A model generated the notes under the pieces. The model was not told the origin of the DNA. It did not search any database and worked only from the letters and a program-made list of their open reading frames with translations. Shown here piece after piece: positions 1-6,981 of a stretch of 54,661 bases of DNA. Both the position numbers and the translations under genes were made by a program. Numbering within the stretch: the first letter of the stretch is position 1; every line of letters starts with the position of its first letter. Source of the stretch: Candidatus Kuenenbacteria bacterium (GTDB lineage Bacteria > Patescibacteriota > Patescibacteriia > UBA11705 > JABHMO01); the NCBI GenBank assembly GCA_013202715.1, contig JABMRF010000057.1:1-54661 (forward strand), given 5' to 3'.

Positions 1-58
<58 letters not shown>

Positions 59-61
<3 letters not shown>

Positions 62-159
62 TTCTTCGCTCTGTACTCTGTCAGAGCTACGAATGGCGCA
101 GCCAAGTCTTCGCTCTGTACTCTGTCAGAGCTACGAATGGCGCAGCCAAGCCTTCGCTC
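59..159 (+). repeat. tandem hairpin repeat abutting the tRNA-Thr CCA end
   Basis: A 44-bp unit is repeated at 63-106 and 107-150, with a truncated third start at 151-159. With the tRNA CCA, the first unit folds into a hairpin: outer stem CCATTC (59-64)/GAATGG (91-96) and inner stem GCTCT (68-72)/AGAGC (83-87). A shorter version of the same hairpin abuts the CCA of tRNA-Tyr at 14049-14079. It may be a mobile palindromic repeat, or it may affect tRNA 3' processing or termination. Confidence 0.75.
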
Positions 160-259
160 ACGATAGTGGGTGATTTTTGTTTTAAACAGTTTTTGTGGTC
201 ATTAAAGAGCTAAAATTAGAGAGAATCCTGTGATGGTGCCAAATAAGTGTTGAAGGGGC

Positions 260-288
260 TTGACAGATTGATAAATCTTTGCTATACT
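260..288 (+). promoter_or_regulatory. sigma70-type promoter of the structured RNA
   Basis: TTGACA at 260-265, a 17-bp spacer and TATACT at 283-288 form a near-perfect housekeeping promoter. Transcription should start near 295. The next terminator in this direction is at 774-812. Confidence 0.85.
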
Positions 289-294
289 AGTTAG

Positions 295-812
295 TTCTGA
301 ATTTGAGTAGTTGTTTCATAACTTTGATATGGAGGTGATTCATGGCAACAGGTGGTCGTTTTTTCTCGACTTGGGACAACAATTGAAGTCCCATGAAGAA
401 GGTCGGGGGATTACGGCTATTGCCTGTATCTCCCAACAAGCGTGCAGAATCAATTTCTGAAGAAGTACGCTGAAGTTGGAAACCCAAACGGGGAGGTGGC
501 TATGAACCACTAAGCCATATGCGGGAACCCGGCCCCATTTGGGGTCGGGTGACCCCCGCAGGCATAGTTGGTTTCGGTGACCGGAGGGAGTGATGGATTG
601 GTAGAATAACTTAACAACGACCCACAGGAGGTTGAGCATCAAGGAGAAGTAATTCTCATCAAAAGAGAAAGATCTGCGAGGACCATTCTGGTTTCACAGA
701 AAAAGGAAAAGACAGAAAAAGAAAGTGTATACCCGCAGTCAAAAAAACAATATTAAAAGGACTACGCGGGTCACGGGGTTCAAGCAGCATCTGCTTGAAC
801 TCCGTTTTTTTT
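295..812 (+). ncRNA. putative ~515-nt structured RNA of unknown family
   Basis: No convincing protein gene lies between a strong promoter and a strong terminator, but the transcript would be rich in stems. TGGGAC (372-377) pairs with GTCCCA (388-393). A large nested stem has AACCA (505-509)/TGGTT (569-573), GCC (514-516)/GGC (561-563), TGCGGG (520-525)/CCCGCA (555-560) and a nine-pair apical stem 528-536/541-549. ACCCGC (731-736) pairs with GCGGGT (766-771) just before the terminator. I found no RNase P, tmRNA, SRP or 6S signature. The size, and a tRNA gene upstream, recall large bacterial RNAs such as ROOL or GOLLD, but I cannot identify the family. Several GGAGG-type motifs precede tiny ORFs, so a leader-peptide transcript is an alternative. 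The 5' end is inferred from the promoter. Confidence 0.6.
774..812 (+). terminator. rho-independent terminator of the structured RNA
   Basis: A 14-pair stem (774-787 with 791-804, one G-U pair, loop CAT) is followed by eight T residues at 805-812. Confidence 0.9.
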
Positions 813-822
813 GGAGTTTTCG

Positions 823-851
823 TTGTTTATTTTTCAAAATTGAACTATAAT
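823..851 (+). promoter_or_regulatory. promoter of the TrmB-like regulator
   Basis: TTGTTT at 823-828, a 17-bp spacer and TATAAT at 846-851 lie 30 bp before the start codon at 882. Confidence 0.6.
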
Positions 852-881
852 GTTAAATATAAGAAACATAAATGAAAAAAT

Positions 882-1676
882 ATGAGCTTAACTAGAGAAT
901 TACAACAAATTGGTTTATCAGAAAAAGAAGCAAAGGTTTACATTGCAACTTTGGAGCTTGGTCAGGATTCTGTCCAAAATATTTCAAAAAAATCCGGAGT
1001 TAACCGGGCCACAACATATTCTATATTAGAGGCTTTGATCTCAAAAGGATTGTCCAGTACTTTTGAACAAGCAAAAAAAACATATTACATAGCCACGGCT
1101 CCTGATAATTTATTATCAATGTTTGAAATGGAGAAAGTAAAAATTGAAGAAAAACGGAAAAATTTTGAAAAACTTTTGCCGAATTTACGTTCAAGACACA
1201 ATACTAAAGCAGGAAAGCCAACAGTTAGATTTTACGAAGGAAAGCAGGGTATGATAAGCTGCCTTGATGATTTTTCAATTGATCACAAAACTTACCCTGA
1301 TGAACCAATGCGAATTGTGTTTGATCGTGATCGGATACGGGAACTTTTTTCAGATGAAGAGAGAAGTAAATTTATTAATATAAGAACAAAAAGAAAAGTT
1401 CCTTCAAAAGGAATTTATAGTTCAAAAAATGAAACTTTGAAAAAGAAATTAGACAAAGATTTAATAGTTAAGCTTAACAATAAAAATTACCCGCTCACCT
1501 GCGAGTTAGCAGTTTTTGGAGATAATTTTAGAATTATCTCCCTAGGAAAGGATTTGTCAGGGGTTTTAATAAAAAATAAAGAAATTGCCACAACAATGAA
1601 AACAATTATCGACTTGGCCTTTCAAACTGCATTGCAAATGTTTGTTAAAGAAAAGAAAAAGGAAAAAGGAAAATAA
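882..1676 (+). CDS. TrmB-like winged-helix transcriptional regulator
   Basis: The first ~65 residues form a winged helix-turn-helix typical of the TrmB family: a 'GLSEKEAKVYIATLELG' start, then 'ISKKSGVNRATTYSILEALISKGL' as the recognition and wing region. This family binds DNA and in archaea often senses sugars. The remaining ~200 residues (264 aa in all) include a basic helical stretch near residues 85-105 and an alpha/beta part that could be an effector domain, but no ligand motif is clear. The gene has its own promoter, ends in a Lys-rich tail and faces the next gene across a shared terminator. The target is unknown; auto-regulation, or control of the upstream RNA or the convergent gene, is possible but not shown. 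No clear SD precedes the ATG. Confidence 0.8.
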   Translation: MSLTRELQQIGLSEKEAKVYIATLELGQDSVQNISKKSGVNRATTYSILEALISKGLSSTFEQAKKTYYIATAPDNLLSMFEMEKVKIEEKRKNFEKLLPNLRSRHNTKAGKPTVRFYEGKQGMISCLDDFSIDHKTYPDEPMRIVFDRDRIRELFSDEERSKFINIRTKRKVPSKGIYSSKNETLKKKLDKDLIVKLNNKNYPLTCELAVFGDNFRIISLGKDLSGVLIKNKEIATTMKTIIDLAFQTALQMFVKEKKKEKGK

Positions 1677-1700
1677 GTTTAAGACAAATTTAAAATAGAA

Positions 1701-1728
1701 AAAGGCTTCACAAGTGTGTGAAGCCTTT
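1701..1728. terminator. bidirectional terminator between convergent genes
   Basis: A perfect 12-bp stem (1701-1712 with 1717-1728, loop AGTG) ends in A/T runs on both sides. It sits between the 3' ends of the TrmB-like and GNAT-like genes. Confidence 0.85.
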
Positions 1729-1732
1729 TGGA

Positions 1733-2410
1733 TTACTTGCGGCCGACAAGCAAGGCGGCATCGCCGGCCAAGACATCCAGTTGCTGCGTAATGTCCTCGC
1801 TAAATGGCGTTTTTGCTTCAATGGGCTGTCCTGTCAGACAGCGTCCATATGCATCGGGAAAGATCATGTTCCAACGGAATTGGTTTTCTAATTCGAACTT
1901 GTACTTAATTGCCACAGAGATTGCGTTTGGCAAATGGTGTCCGGGCCTGGTTCCTCTGTGAGGAGAGAGCAGCCTCATGCCCTGGAATTCACACAGCCAG
2001 GCGAAGAAGCTCATCACAATCGGATTTTGTGTCCTGGTCATGATGATGTCTTCGTCGTGGGTCAGTCTCATACTGCCCAGCATTTTGTAAAGCGAGAATT
2101 GCTTCCTAATCTCCGGCAGGATAAAGGCACTGGAGAAGTAGTTGACCGTTGCTGTCCTTTCGTTGACGCCATTGAACCAATCGATTTCAAAGGTTTCATT
2201 TAGGGCATAGGCAATTAACCTTGGAAAGCCGTCTTTCGACATGTAGACAAAATGGCCCAGGTTTGCCTCTTCTAAATGATCGTATGTTTCTTCAATGGGC
2301 ACATCTGCGCCAAAAGATGCAGCTGTGATCCGGTTTACTTCGCGAACAAAGATGGGTTCATCTGATTGTTCGCCAATAACTCTTTTTACTTCTACGCCTT
2401 CCCAATTCAT
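1733..2410 (-). CDS. GNAT-like acetyltransferase, uncertain
   Basis: A 225-aa soluble protein. Its pattern recalls GNAT acetyltransferases: an acidic N-terminal helix region, 'HFVYMSKDGFPRLIAYAL' as paired strands, a central strand ('NYFSSAFILPEIRKQFSLYKMLG') followed by an Arg/Lys-rich helix, and a late 'MSFFAWLCEFQGMRLL' helix. No unambiguous acetyl-CoA R/Q-x-x-G-x-G/A loop is seen, so the call is tentative. The start was set at 2410 because an SD (GGAGG, 2417-2421) lies at the right distance; an ATG 12 bp upstream overlaps that SD. The G+C-richer codons and strong SD differ from neighbouring housekeeping genes. A hairpin plus T-run just upstream suggests leader control. Confidence 0.5.
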   Translation of the reverse strand: MNWEGVEVKRVIGEQSDEPIFVREVNRITAASFGADVPIEETYDHLEEANLGHFVYMSKDGFPRLIAYALNETFEIDWFNGVNERTATVNYFSSAFILPEIRKQFSLYKMLGSMRLTHDEDIIMTRTQNPIVMSFFAWLCEFQGMRLLSPHRGTRPGHHLPNAISVAIKYKFELENQFRWNMIFPDAYGRCLTGQPIEAKTPFSEDITQQLDVLAGDAALLVGRK

Positions 2411-2431
2411 GGTAACCTCCATTGGTTTTGG

Positions 2432-2530
2432 GAAAATAAAAAATCAGATTCGCGAGAATCTGATAGGCATTGTGTTTAAAACATGAAAAACCGCAATCAG
2501 AAGCTCGCTAATCTGACTGGCGGATAATAG
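2432..2530 (-). promoter_or_regulatory. terminator-like leader upstream of the GNAT-like gene
   Basis: On the minus strand a perfect 9-bp stem (2456-2464 with 2443-2451, loop TCGC) is followed by a T-rich run at 2432-2442, a typical terminator form, only ~20 bp before the start codon at 2410. A second stem lies upstream at about 2491-2522, and its TCAGATT segment could pair with one arm of the terminator. This would fit an attenuator or riboswitch-like leader. It could instead be the terminator of an upstream transcript. Confidence 0.45.
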
Positions 2531-2684
2531 TTTTTAGCACAAATTGTTATAAAAGTTTTCATAAAGCTGATTAGTCCTACACATATGAAGACGATGAGTA
2601 GGCAAAATTGTTACAATTTGGCGATTTTATTTGTAATTCAAATGTGATACAATAGCGTTATACTAAATTAACAACAATAATTCT

Positions 2685-3116
2685 ATGGAAAAAAGAACAG
2701 TAATTAGAAAAATTTACCTGTATTTATTCGCTTTGCTGGGACTGGTACTACTTACAATTGGTTCAGTTCGGTTTATTAATATGGGGCTCAAAGCCTGGGT
2801 ATTTACAGAAGCGGAAAAAGAACAAAAGTTTAATTATGATAGACCAAGAGAGGTTCCATACTATTTGGATGAAAAAACTGAGGCTATTAAAACTGATGAT
2901 GCAAAACAAGTGAGTATTAAGTTAACCGAAGCGCAAACAATTCAACTTAAGTCATTATTAAAAAATAATGAAGAATGGGAAAAGCAAAAAGGTGAAATCG
3001 ATTATATCAAAGCGCAGCGTCATCGTGATGCGTCAATTAATTTGTCGTTAATTCTTGTCGGTTTACCATTGTATTTAACTCACTGGTTTATTATCAAAAG
3101 AGAAACAAAAGCGTAA
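2685..3116 (+). CDS. small two-helix membrane protein, unknown function
   Basis: A 143-aa protein I do not recognise. A hydrophobic segment at about residues 10-32 and another near 116-134 would place a charged ~80-residue middle region, rich in Glu and Lys, on one side of the membrane. Both termini are basic, which favours both facing the cytoplasm. No SD is visible before the ATG. It precedes the gtrA-like and alkD-like genes on the same strand but is separated by 49 bp, so an operon is possible. Confidence 0.6.
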   Translation: MEKRTVIRKIYLYLFALLGLVLLTIGSVRFINMGLKAWVFTEAEKEQKFNYDRPREVPYYLDEKTEAIKTDDAKQVSIKLTEAQTIQLKSLLKNNEEWEKQKGEIDYIKAQRHRDASINLSLILVGLPLYLTHWFIIKRETKA

Positions 3117-3165
3117 GTCATTTTTCATAGTATAGAACAACTGGATAAGAATTGTTCCATGTTTT

Positions 3166-3561
3166 ATGTTCAAGAGACTTGTGAAATTTTTCATGTGCAA
3201 AGAACTGATTAGCTATACGCTGGTTGGTCTTTTGGGAACGGTAATTGATTTTATTGCTTTTATTGTTTTAATCCTTTACGGACATTCACCGCTAGTCTCG
3301 CAATGGCTGGCAGGATTGATTGGATTTACGCATAATCATTTGTGGCATCATTTTCTTGTTTTCAAACATGAGCAAAAGTTCAAAAAAACATATACTTGGT
3401 CAATGATAATTAATGTTGTTGCAATTGCAATCTCAGGCCCGGTATTAATTCTATTAAACCTTTATATTCCAAATATTTGGATCAACAAGTTGATAATCCT
3501 GTTTGTTTTTATGGTGATAATATTTATTGTCAGAAAAAAGTGGATTTTTACTTGTAAATAA
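3166..3561 (+). CDS. GtrA-family membrane protein
   Basis: A 131-aa protein with four hydrophobic segments, matching the size and layout of GtrA-like proteins. The N-terminal 'LISYTLVGLLGTVIDFIAFIVL' is typical of the family, and the 'NHLWHHFLVF' segment sits where family members have the conserved N-x-x-W/F-x-x-F-V-F. GtrA proteins are thought to help move polyprenyl-linked sugars across the membrane for glycosylation of surface polymers. No glycosyltransferase is adjacent, so the substrate cannot be inferred. The stop is followed after one base by the alkD-like gene, so the two are probably cotranscribed and may be translationally coupled. Confidence 0.8.
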   Translation: MFKRLVKFFMCKELISYTLVGLLGTVIDFIAFIVLILYGHSPLVSQWLAGLIGFTHNHLWHHFLVFKHEQKFKKTYTWSMIINVVAIAISGPVLILLNLYIPNIWINKLIILFVFMVIIFIVRKKWIFTCK

Positions 3562-3562
3562 A

Positions 3563-4267
3563 ATGAAAGTTAACGATTTACAAAAACAAATCAGAGCACA
3601 GCGTGACCCGGAGCGAGCCAAAGCCAGTATTTGGTTTTTTAAAACTGGAAAAGGGGAGTATGGAGAAGGTGATAAGTTTTTGGGTTTGAAAATGGGCAAG
3701 CAAAGGATTTTGGCAAAGAAATTTATTGATTTAGAATTAAGTGAACTGATTCCGCTTTTGAAAAGTGAATGGCACGAAGAGCGCATGATCGGACTTGTTA
3801 TTTTGACATACAAGTATCCGAAAGCGGATGACAAAGAGAAAAAGAGGATTTATGATTTTTACATCAAGCACAGAAAAGCAGCCAACAATTGGGATTTAAT
3901 TGACGTCACAGTTCCGAGAATAATTGGGGCGTATTTATTAAATAATGACCGCGCGATTTTGTATAAGTTTGCCAGGTCAAAAGATTTGTGGGAAAAAAGA
4001 ATCGCAGTTTTAGTCACTTTTGCCTTTATTGCCAAAAACGACTTTAAAGATTCATTAAAAATTGCTAAGATCCTATTGAACGATAAACACGACTTGATTC
4101 ACAAAGCTGTTGGCTGGATGCTTCGGGAAATCGGGAAAAGGGATCAAGCTCTCGAAGAAAAGTTTTTGAGGAGTCATTACAAAAAAATGCCGCGGACAAT
4201 GCTGAGATATGCGATTGAAAGATTTCCAGAACCATTAAGATTAAGATATTTAAAGGGAAAAATATAA
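3563..4267 (+). CDS. AlkD-like DNA alkylation repair protein
   Basis: A 234-aa all-helical protein that matches DNA alkylation repair (AlkD/AlkC, HEAT-repeat) glycosylases: 'KGEYGEGDKFLGLKMGKQR' near residues 25-45 corresponds to the family's 'YG-D-F-G-p-p-R' region, and 'NNWDLIDVTVPRIIGAYL' to the conserved 'W-D-v-D' motif that lines the lesion site. Family members remove N3- and N7-alkylated purines. The start at 3563 was chosen because it follows the gtrA stop by one base; an upstream in-frame ATG lies inside gtrA. No SD is present, consistent with coupling. Confidence 0.85.
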   Translation: MKVNDLQKQIRAQRDPERAKASIWFFKTGKGEYGEGDKFLGLKMGKQRILAKKFIDLELSELIPLLKSEWHEERMIGLVILTYKYPKADDKEKKRIYDFYIKHRKAANNWDLIDVTVPRIIGAYLLNNDRAILYKFARSKDLWEKRIAVLVTFAFIAKNDFKDSLKIAKILLNDKHDLIHKAVGWMLREIGKRDQALEEKFLRSHYKKMPRTMLRYAIERFPEPLRLRYLKGKI

Positions 4268-4312
4268 TGCGAATGTTGCGAATTTTTATGCGAATGCAAC
4301 GAATCGCGAATT
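4266..4312. repeat. intergenic GCGAAT-type short periodic repeat
   Basis: The gap after alkD holds several copies of TGCGAAT/GCGAAT with ~8-9-bp spacing. A related array occurs after pheS at 17692-17806, where it is interrupted by a palindromic insert. Confidence 0.55.
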
Positions 4313-4331
4313 AATAATAAATTTAAACATT

Positions 4332-4985
4332 ATGAAAAAAGTTATTTTAGTCCTGTTTGTTCTAGTAACAGCGACAGCTTGTGGTGCCAATCAGGCAAAT
4401 GATGTGACCCGCAAAGATGAGCCTCGTCGCCCGGAACCAGTTGTGCAGGATGATCAACCGATTGATAACAATAAAGAGTTGGAGGTAGTTTTAGACAAAG
4501 AACCAGTTTCTGCAAGTCAGGGACTTGAGACTGACTTAGAATTAGAAAAATGGCAAGATGCGACTTTTAGCAACTTGGCCTTTACTTTCAAGTATCATAA
4601 AGATTGGTATTATGGTCAGTTTATGAATGATGAAAAAACAGCTAACTCAATTGCAATTGTGGGGTTTGGTGACTCAGCTGATATTTTTGATCTTGTTGAG
4701 ACTGAAGCTGTTGCTCCGATTGAGTTTAATACTTTTGGTAAAACTCAAGATTCAGATTTGTATGCCAAACTTGTTAGTTCAACTCCAAACTTAATTTCTG
4801 AAGAGGCCACTTATTTTGGTAAATATGATGGAACGAAAAAAGTTTATACTGAAAATGGCCAGGAAAAGGTGGTAGTGTATTTTGAACAAGACACTGTTGT
4901 TTATTCAGTTTATGGTGATTCAGAATATTCAAATATAATTGAACAAATGGCTTATACTTTTAAATTCAACAATGATGAAGAGTAA
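4332..4985 (+). CDS. predicted lipoprotein, unknown function
   Basis: A 217-aa protein with an N-terminal signal: KK, a hydrophobic core, and 'VTATAC' ending in Cys17, a slightly irregular lipobox. After the Cys comes a Pro/Asp/Glu-rich linker (to about residue 60) and then a compact domain starting 'FSNLAFTFKYHKDWYYGQF'. That 'F-x-F-x-Y-P/H-x-x-W' opening is common in small extracellular domains of PsbP-like or stress-protein type and also occurs in the lipoprotein at 33908-34432 ('GIRFDCPGGWEI'). It is probably anchored at the outer face of the membrane. No operon partner is obvious. Confidence 0.65.
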   Translation: MKKVILVLFVLVTATACGANQANDVTRKDEPRRPEPVVQDDQPIDNNKELEVVLDKEPVSASQGLETDLELEKWQDATFSNLAFTFKYHKDWYYGQFMNDEKTANSIAIVGFGDSADIFDLVETEAVAPIEFNTFGKTQDSDLYAKLVSSTPNLISEEATYFGKYDGTKKVYTENGQEKVVVYFEQDTVVYSVYGDSEYSNIIEQMAYTFKFNNDEE

Positions 4986-5077
4986 TGAATTACAAAAAGT
5001 TATGTTTTGTTTGGCAATAAAGAATATCAAGATATAAGCAAAGGGCTTCAACTTTTGAGTTTGTGGAATAATAATTT

Positions 5078-6337
5078 ATGCCGATAATAAAAATTGAAAA
5101 GCTGATTGCGGGAGGACAGGGCCTGGCCAGACATGACGGTTGTGTGTATTTTGTCTGGGATGTTTTGCCCGGGGAAGAAGTGGAAGTTGAGGTTTTGAAA
5201 AAGAAAAAAAGCTATGTGGAGGCAGTTGTAACAAAAGTTATCACTCCTTCACCCGAGAGAATAGAGCCACTTGAAGCGCATTATCTAAATTGTAGTCCAT
5301 GGCAAATATTGTCTTGGCCTGAAGAATTGAAATGGAAAAAAGAGATTGCCATTGAAAGCTTTTCGAAAATAGCTAAAGTTGATTTGCCGGCTGATTTACA
5401 GCTTGTCTCTGACGAGCAAAATCAATATAATTACCGAAACAAGATCGAATACAATTTTATTCATCGCAGAGGTCAGCTCCATTTGGCTCTATTTTTTCGA
5501 CAGACAAATGACCTGCGCTTGCTCGACGAATGTTGTCTCGCTGAGGATGAATTGAATATAACTGCGAAAACTATTTTGACGTGGTTGAATTCGCGACCTG
5601 ATCACAAAAGTTTCCAAAAGATGATCGTGCGTCGGGACAGTAGTGGCAGATTGATTGCCGGATTGTATGCGAAAAACAAAATAGCTGATTTCACATCTTG
5701 CGCTTTGATCGACGAGCAATTGGTTGGGGTGAGCCTTTTTCAGTTGTCTCACAATGAAAAGTGGGTTTTGGAATGCCAATTGGGCGAAAACTTTTTGACG
5801 GAAACAATAAATGATATTGAACTGCGCTATGGCATTGAAAGTTTTTTCCAAGTAAATGTTCCAATTTTCAAATCAGTAGTTGATGATATTGCACCCTTCC
5901 TTGATTCGAATGACAATGTGCTCGATTTTTATTCTGGGGTGGGCTCTATTAGTTTGCCTCTCTCGAAAAAATTTAAGTCTGCACGCTTGATTGAATCAAA
6001 TCAGGAAGCGGCAAGGTTTGCTGAGCAGAATATTGAATTAAACAAAATTAAAAATTGCCAAGCAGAGATGAAACGGTCGGAAGATGCAATTGATTTGATA
6101 GAATCTGAAAGCGTTTTGATCCTGGATCCGCCACGTGCCGGCCTGGAAAAATTATTAACATCAGAGATTTTGGAAAAACAGCCAAAGCGTTTGATTTATT
6201 TGTCCTGCGATATGGCAACTCAGGCAAGAGATTTGAATGCATTGAAAGAAAAGTACCGGATCGTTTTTTCTCGTTTGTATAATTTTTTTCCGCGTACTCC
6301 ACATGTTGAATCTTTGATTGTTTTGGATAAAAAATAA
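5078..6337 (+). CDS. 23S rRNA (uracil-5-)-methyltransferase, RlmD/TrmA family
   Basis: A 419-aa SAM-dependent enzyme expected to make 5-methyluridine in rRNA (or tRNA). An N-terminal TRAM domain (about 1-60) is followed by the family's middle domain and a Rossmann methyltransferase domain. Key motifs are 'FFQVN' (256-260), the SAM loop 'DFYSGVGS' (283-290), 'DPPRAG' (350-355) and the catalytic Cys377 in 'YLSCDMATQARDL'. The Fe-S cysteine cluster of RlmD (C-x5-C-x2-C) is not there: only Cys72 remains, so the cluster was probably lost. RlmC, RlmD and TrmA specificity cannot be separated by eye. truB starts 3 bp after the stop, suggesting an RNA-modification operon. Confidence 0.85.
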   Translation: MPIIKIEKLIAGGQGLARHDGCVYFVWDVLPGEEVEVEVLKKKKSYVEAVVTKVITPSPERIEPLEAHYLNCSPWQILSWPEELKWKKEIAIESFSKIAKVDLPADLQLVSDEQNQYNYRNKIEYNFIHRRGQLHLALFFRQTNDLRLLDECCLAEDELNITAKTILTWLNSRPDHKSFQKMIVRRDSSGRLIAGLYAKNKIADFTSCALIDEQLVGVSLFQLSHNEKWVLECQLGENFLTETINDIELRYGIESFFQVNVPIFKSVVDDIAPFLDSNDNVLDFYSGVGSISLPLSKKFKSARLIESNQEAARFAEQNIELNKIKNCQAEMKRSEDAIDLIESESVLILDPPRAGLEKLLTSEILEKQPKRLIYLSCDMATQARDLNALKEKYRIVFSRLYNFFPRTPHVESLIVLDKK

Positions 6338-6340
6338 ATT

Positions 6341-6970
6341 ATGTTACAAGGAATAATCGGAATAAATAAACCCAAAGGACCAACTTCACATGATATTGTC
6401 GATCAAGTTCGAAGAATCACTGGTGAGAGAAAAGTTGGCCATGCCGGGACACTGGATCCACTGGCCAGCGGAGTTTTGGTTGTGGCGATCGGAAGGGAGA
6501 ATACGAAGAAAATCAGTGAAATTGTAAAAACGGAAAAAGAATATATTGCGAAAGTTAAACTTGGTGAGACAAGTACGACGGATGATGGGGAGGGAGAGAA
6601 AGTTAAAAGTTCAAATGTAAAAGGTAAAAGTATTGAAGAAATAAAACAGATACTTGATGGTTTTGTGGGAGAAATTGAACAGATTCCGCCGGTGTATAGT
6701 GCGATCAAGATGAAAGGGAAAAAGGCGTACGAGTTGGCGAGACAAGGAAAAGATGTTAAAATGGAACCAAGAAAAGTTTTTATTAAAAAAATTGAACTGT
6801 TTAAATACGAATGGCCTTATTTGGAAATTAAAGTTGTTTGCGGACCGGGCGTTTACATTCGTTCGCTGGCCAGAGACATTGGTGAGAAACTTGGAACGGG
6901 CGCCTACATGGCGGAATTGGAAAGAACAAGAGTGGGCGAGTTTGCAATTCAGGACGCTGTAATATTATAA
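6341..6970 (+). CDS. truB: tRNA pseudouridine-55 synthase TruB
   Basis: A 209-aa enzyme that isomerises U55 in the tRNA T-loop. The N-terminal 'GIIGINKPKGPTSHDIV' and the catalytic 'GHAGTLDPLASGVLVV' (Asp about residue 39) are signature TruB sequences, with 'IPPVYSAIKMKGKKAYELAR' and 'CGPGVYIRSLARDIG' following. It is shorter than E. coli TruB (~314 aa) and lacks the C-terminal PUA-like domain. The last ~25 codons are duplicated about 3.1 kb downstream (9969-10055) as a different allele. It follows the RlmD-like gene by 3 bp. Confidence 0.95.
   Translation: MLQGIIGINKPKGPTSHDIVDQVRRITGERKVGHAGTLDPLASGVLVVAIGRENTKKISEIVKTEKEYIAKVKLGETSTTDDGEGEKVKSSNVKGKSIEEIKQILDGFVGEIEQIPPVYSAIKMKGKKAYELARQGKDVKMEPRKVFIKKIELFKYEWPYLEIKVVCGPGVYIRSLARDIGEKLGTGAYMAELERTRVGEFAIQDAVIL
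6893..6948 (+). repeat. direct repeat copy A (truB 3' end)
   Basis: A 56-bp segment of the truB 3' end is identical to 9978-10033. Outside the core the two copies differ in ways that mostly keep the encoded residues. The pair brackets about 3.1 kb. Confidence 0.9.
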
Positions 6971-6981
6971 TATAATGGTAC

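Noticed and set aside
340..642. A 100-codon frame on the minus strand across the structured RNA
   Set aside because: It runs antisense through the nested stems, has no SD and no recognisable protein features; the plus-strand promoter and terminator explain the region better.
295..812. RNase P RNA, tmRNA, SRP RNA or group I/II intron
   Set aside because: The conserved cores of these RNAs (for example the GAGGAAAGTCC block of RNase P, or the tRNA-like end of tmRNA) are not present. ROOL or GOLLD cannot be confirmed by eye.
6341..6970. Frameshifted truB continuing into the downstream copy
   Set aside because: truB is intact with its own stop; the second tail is 3 kb away and lacks a start.
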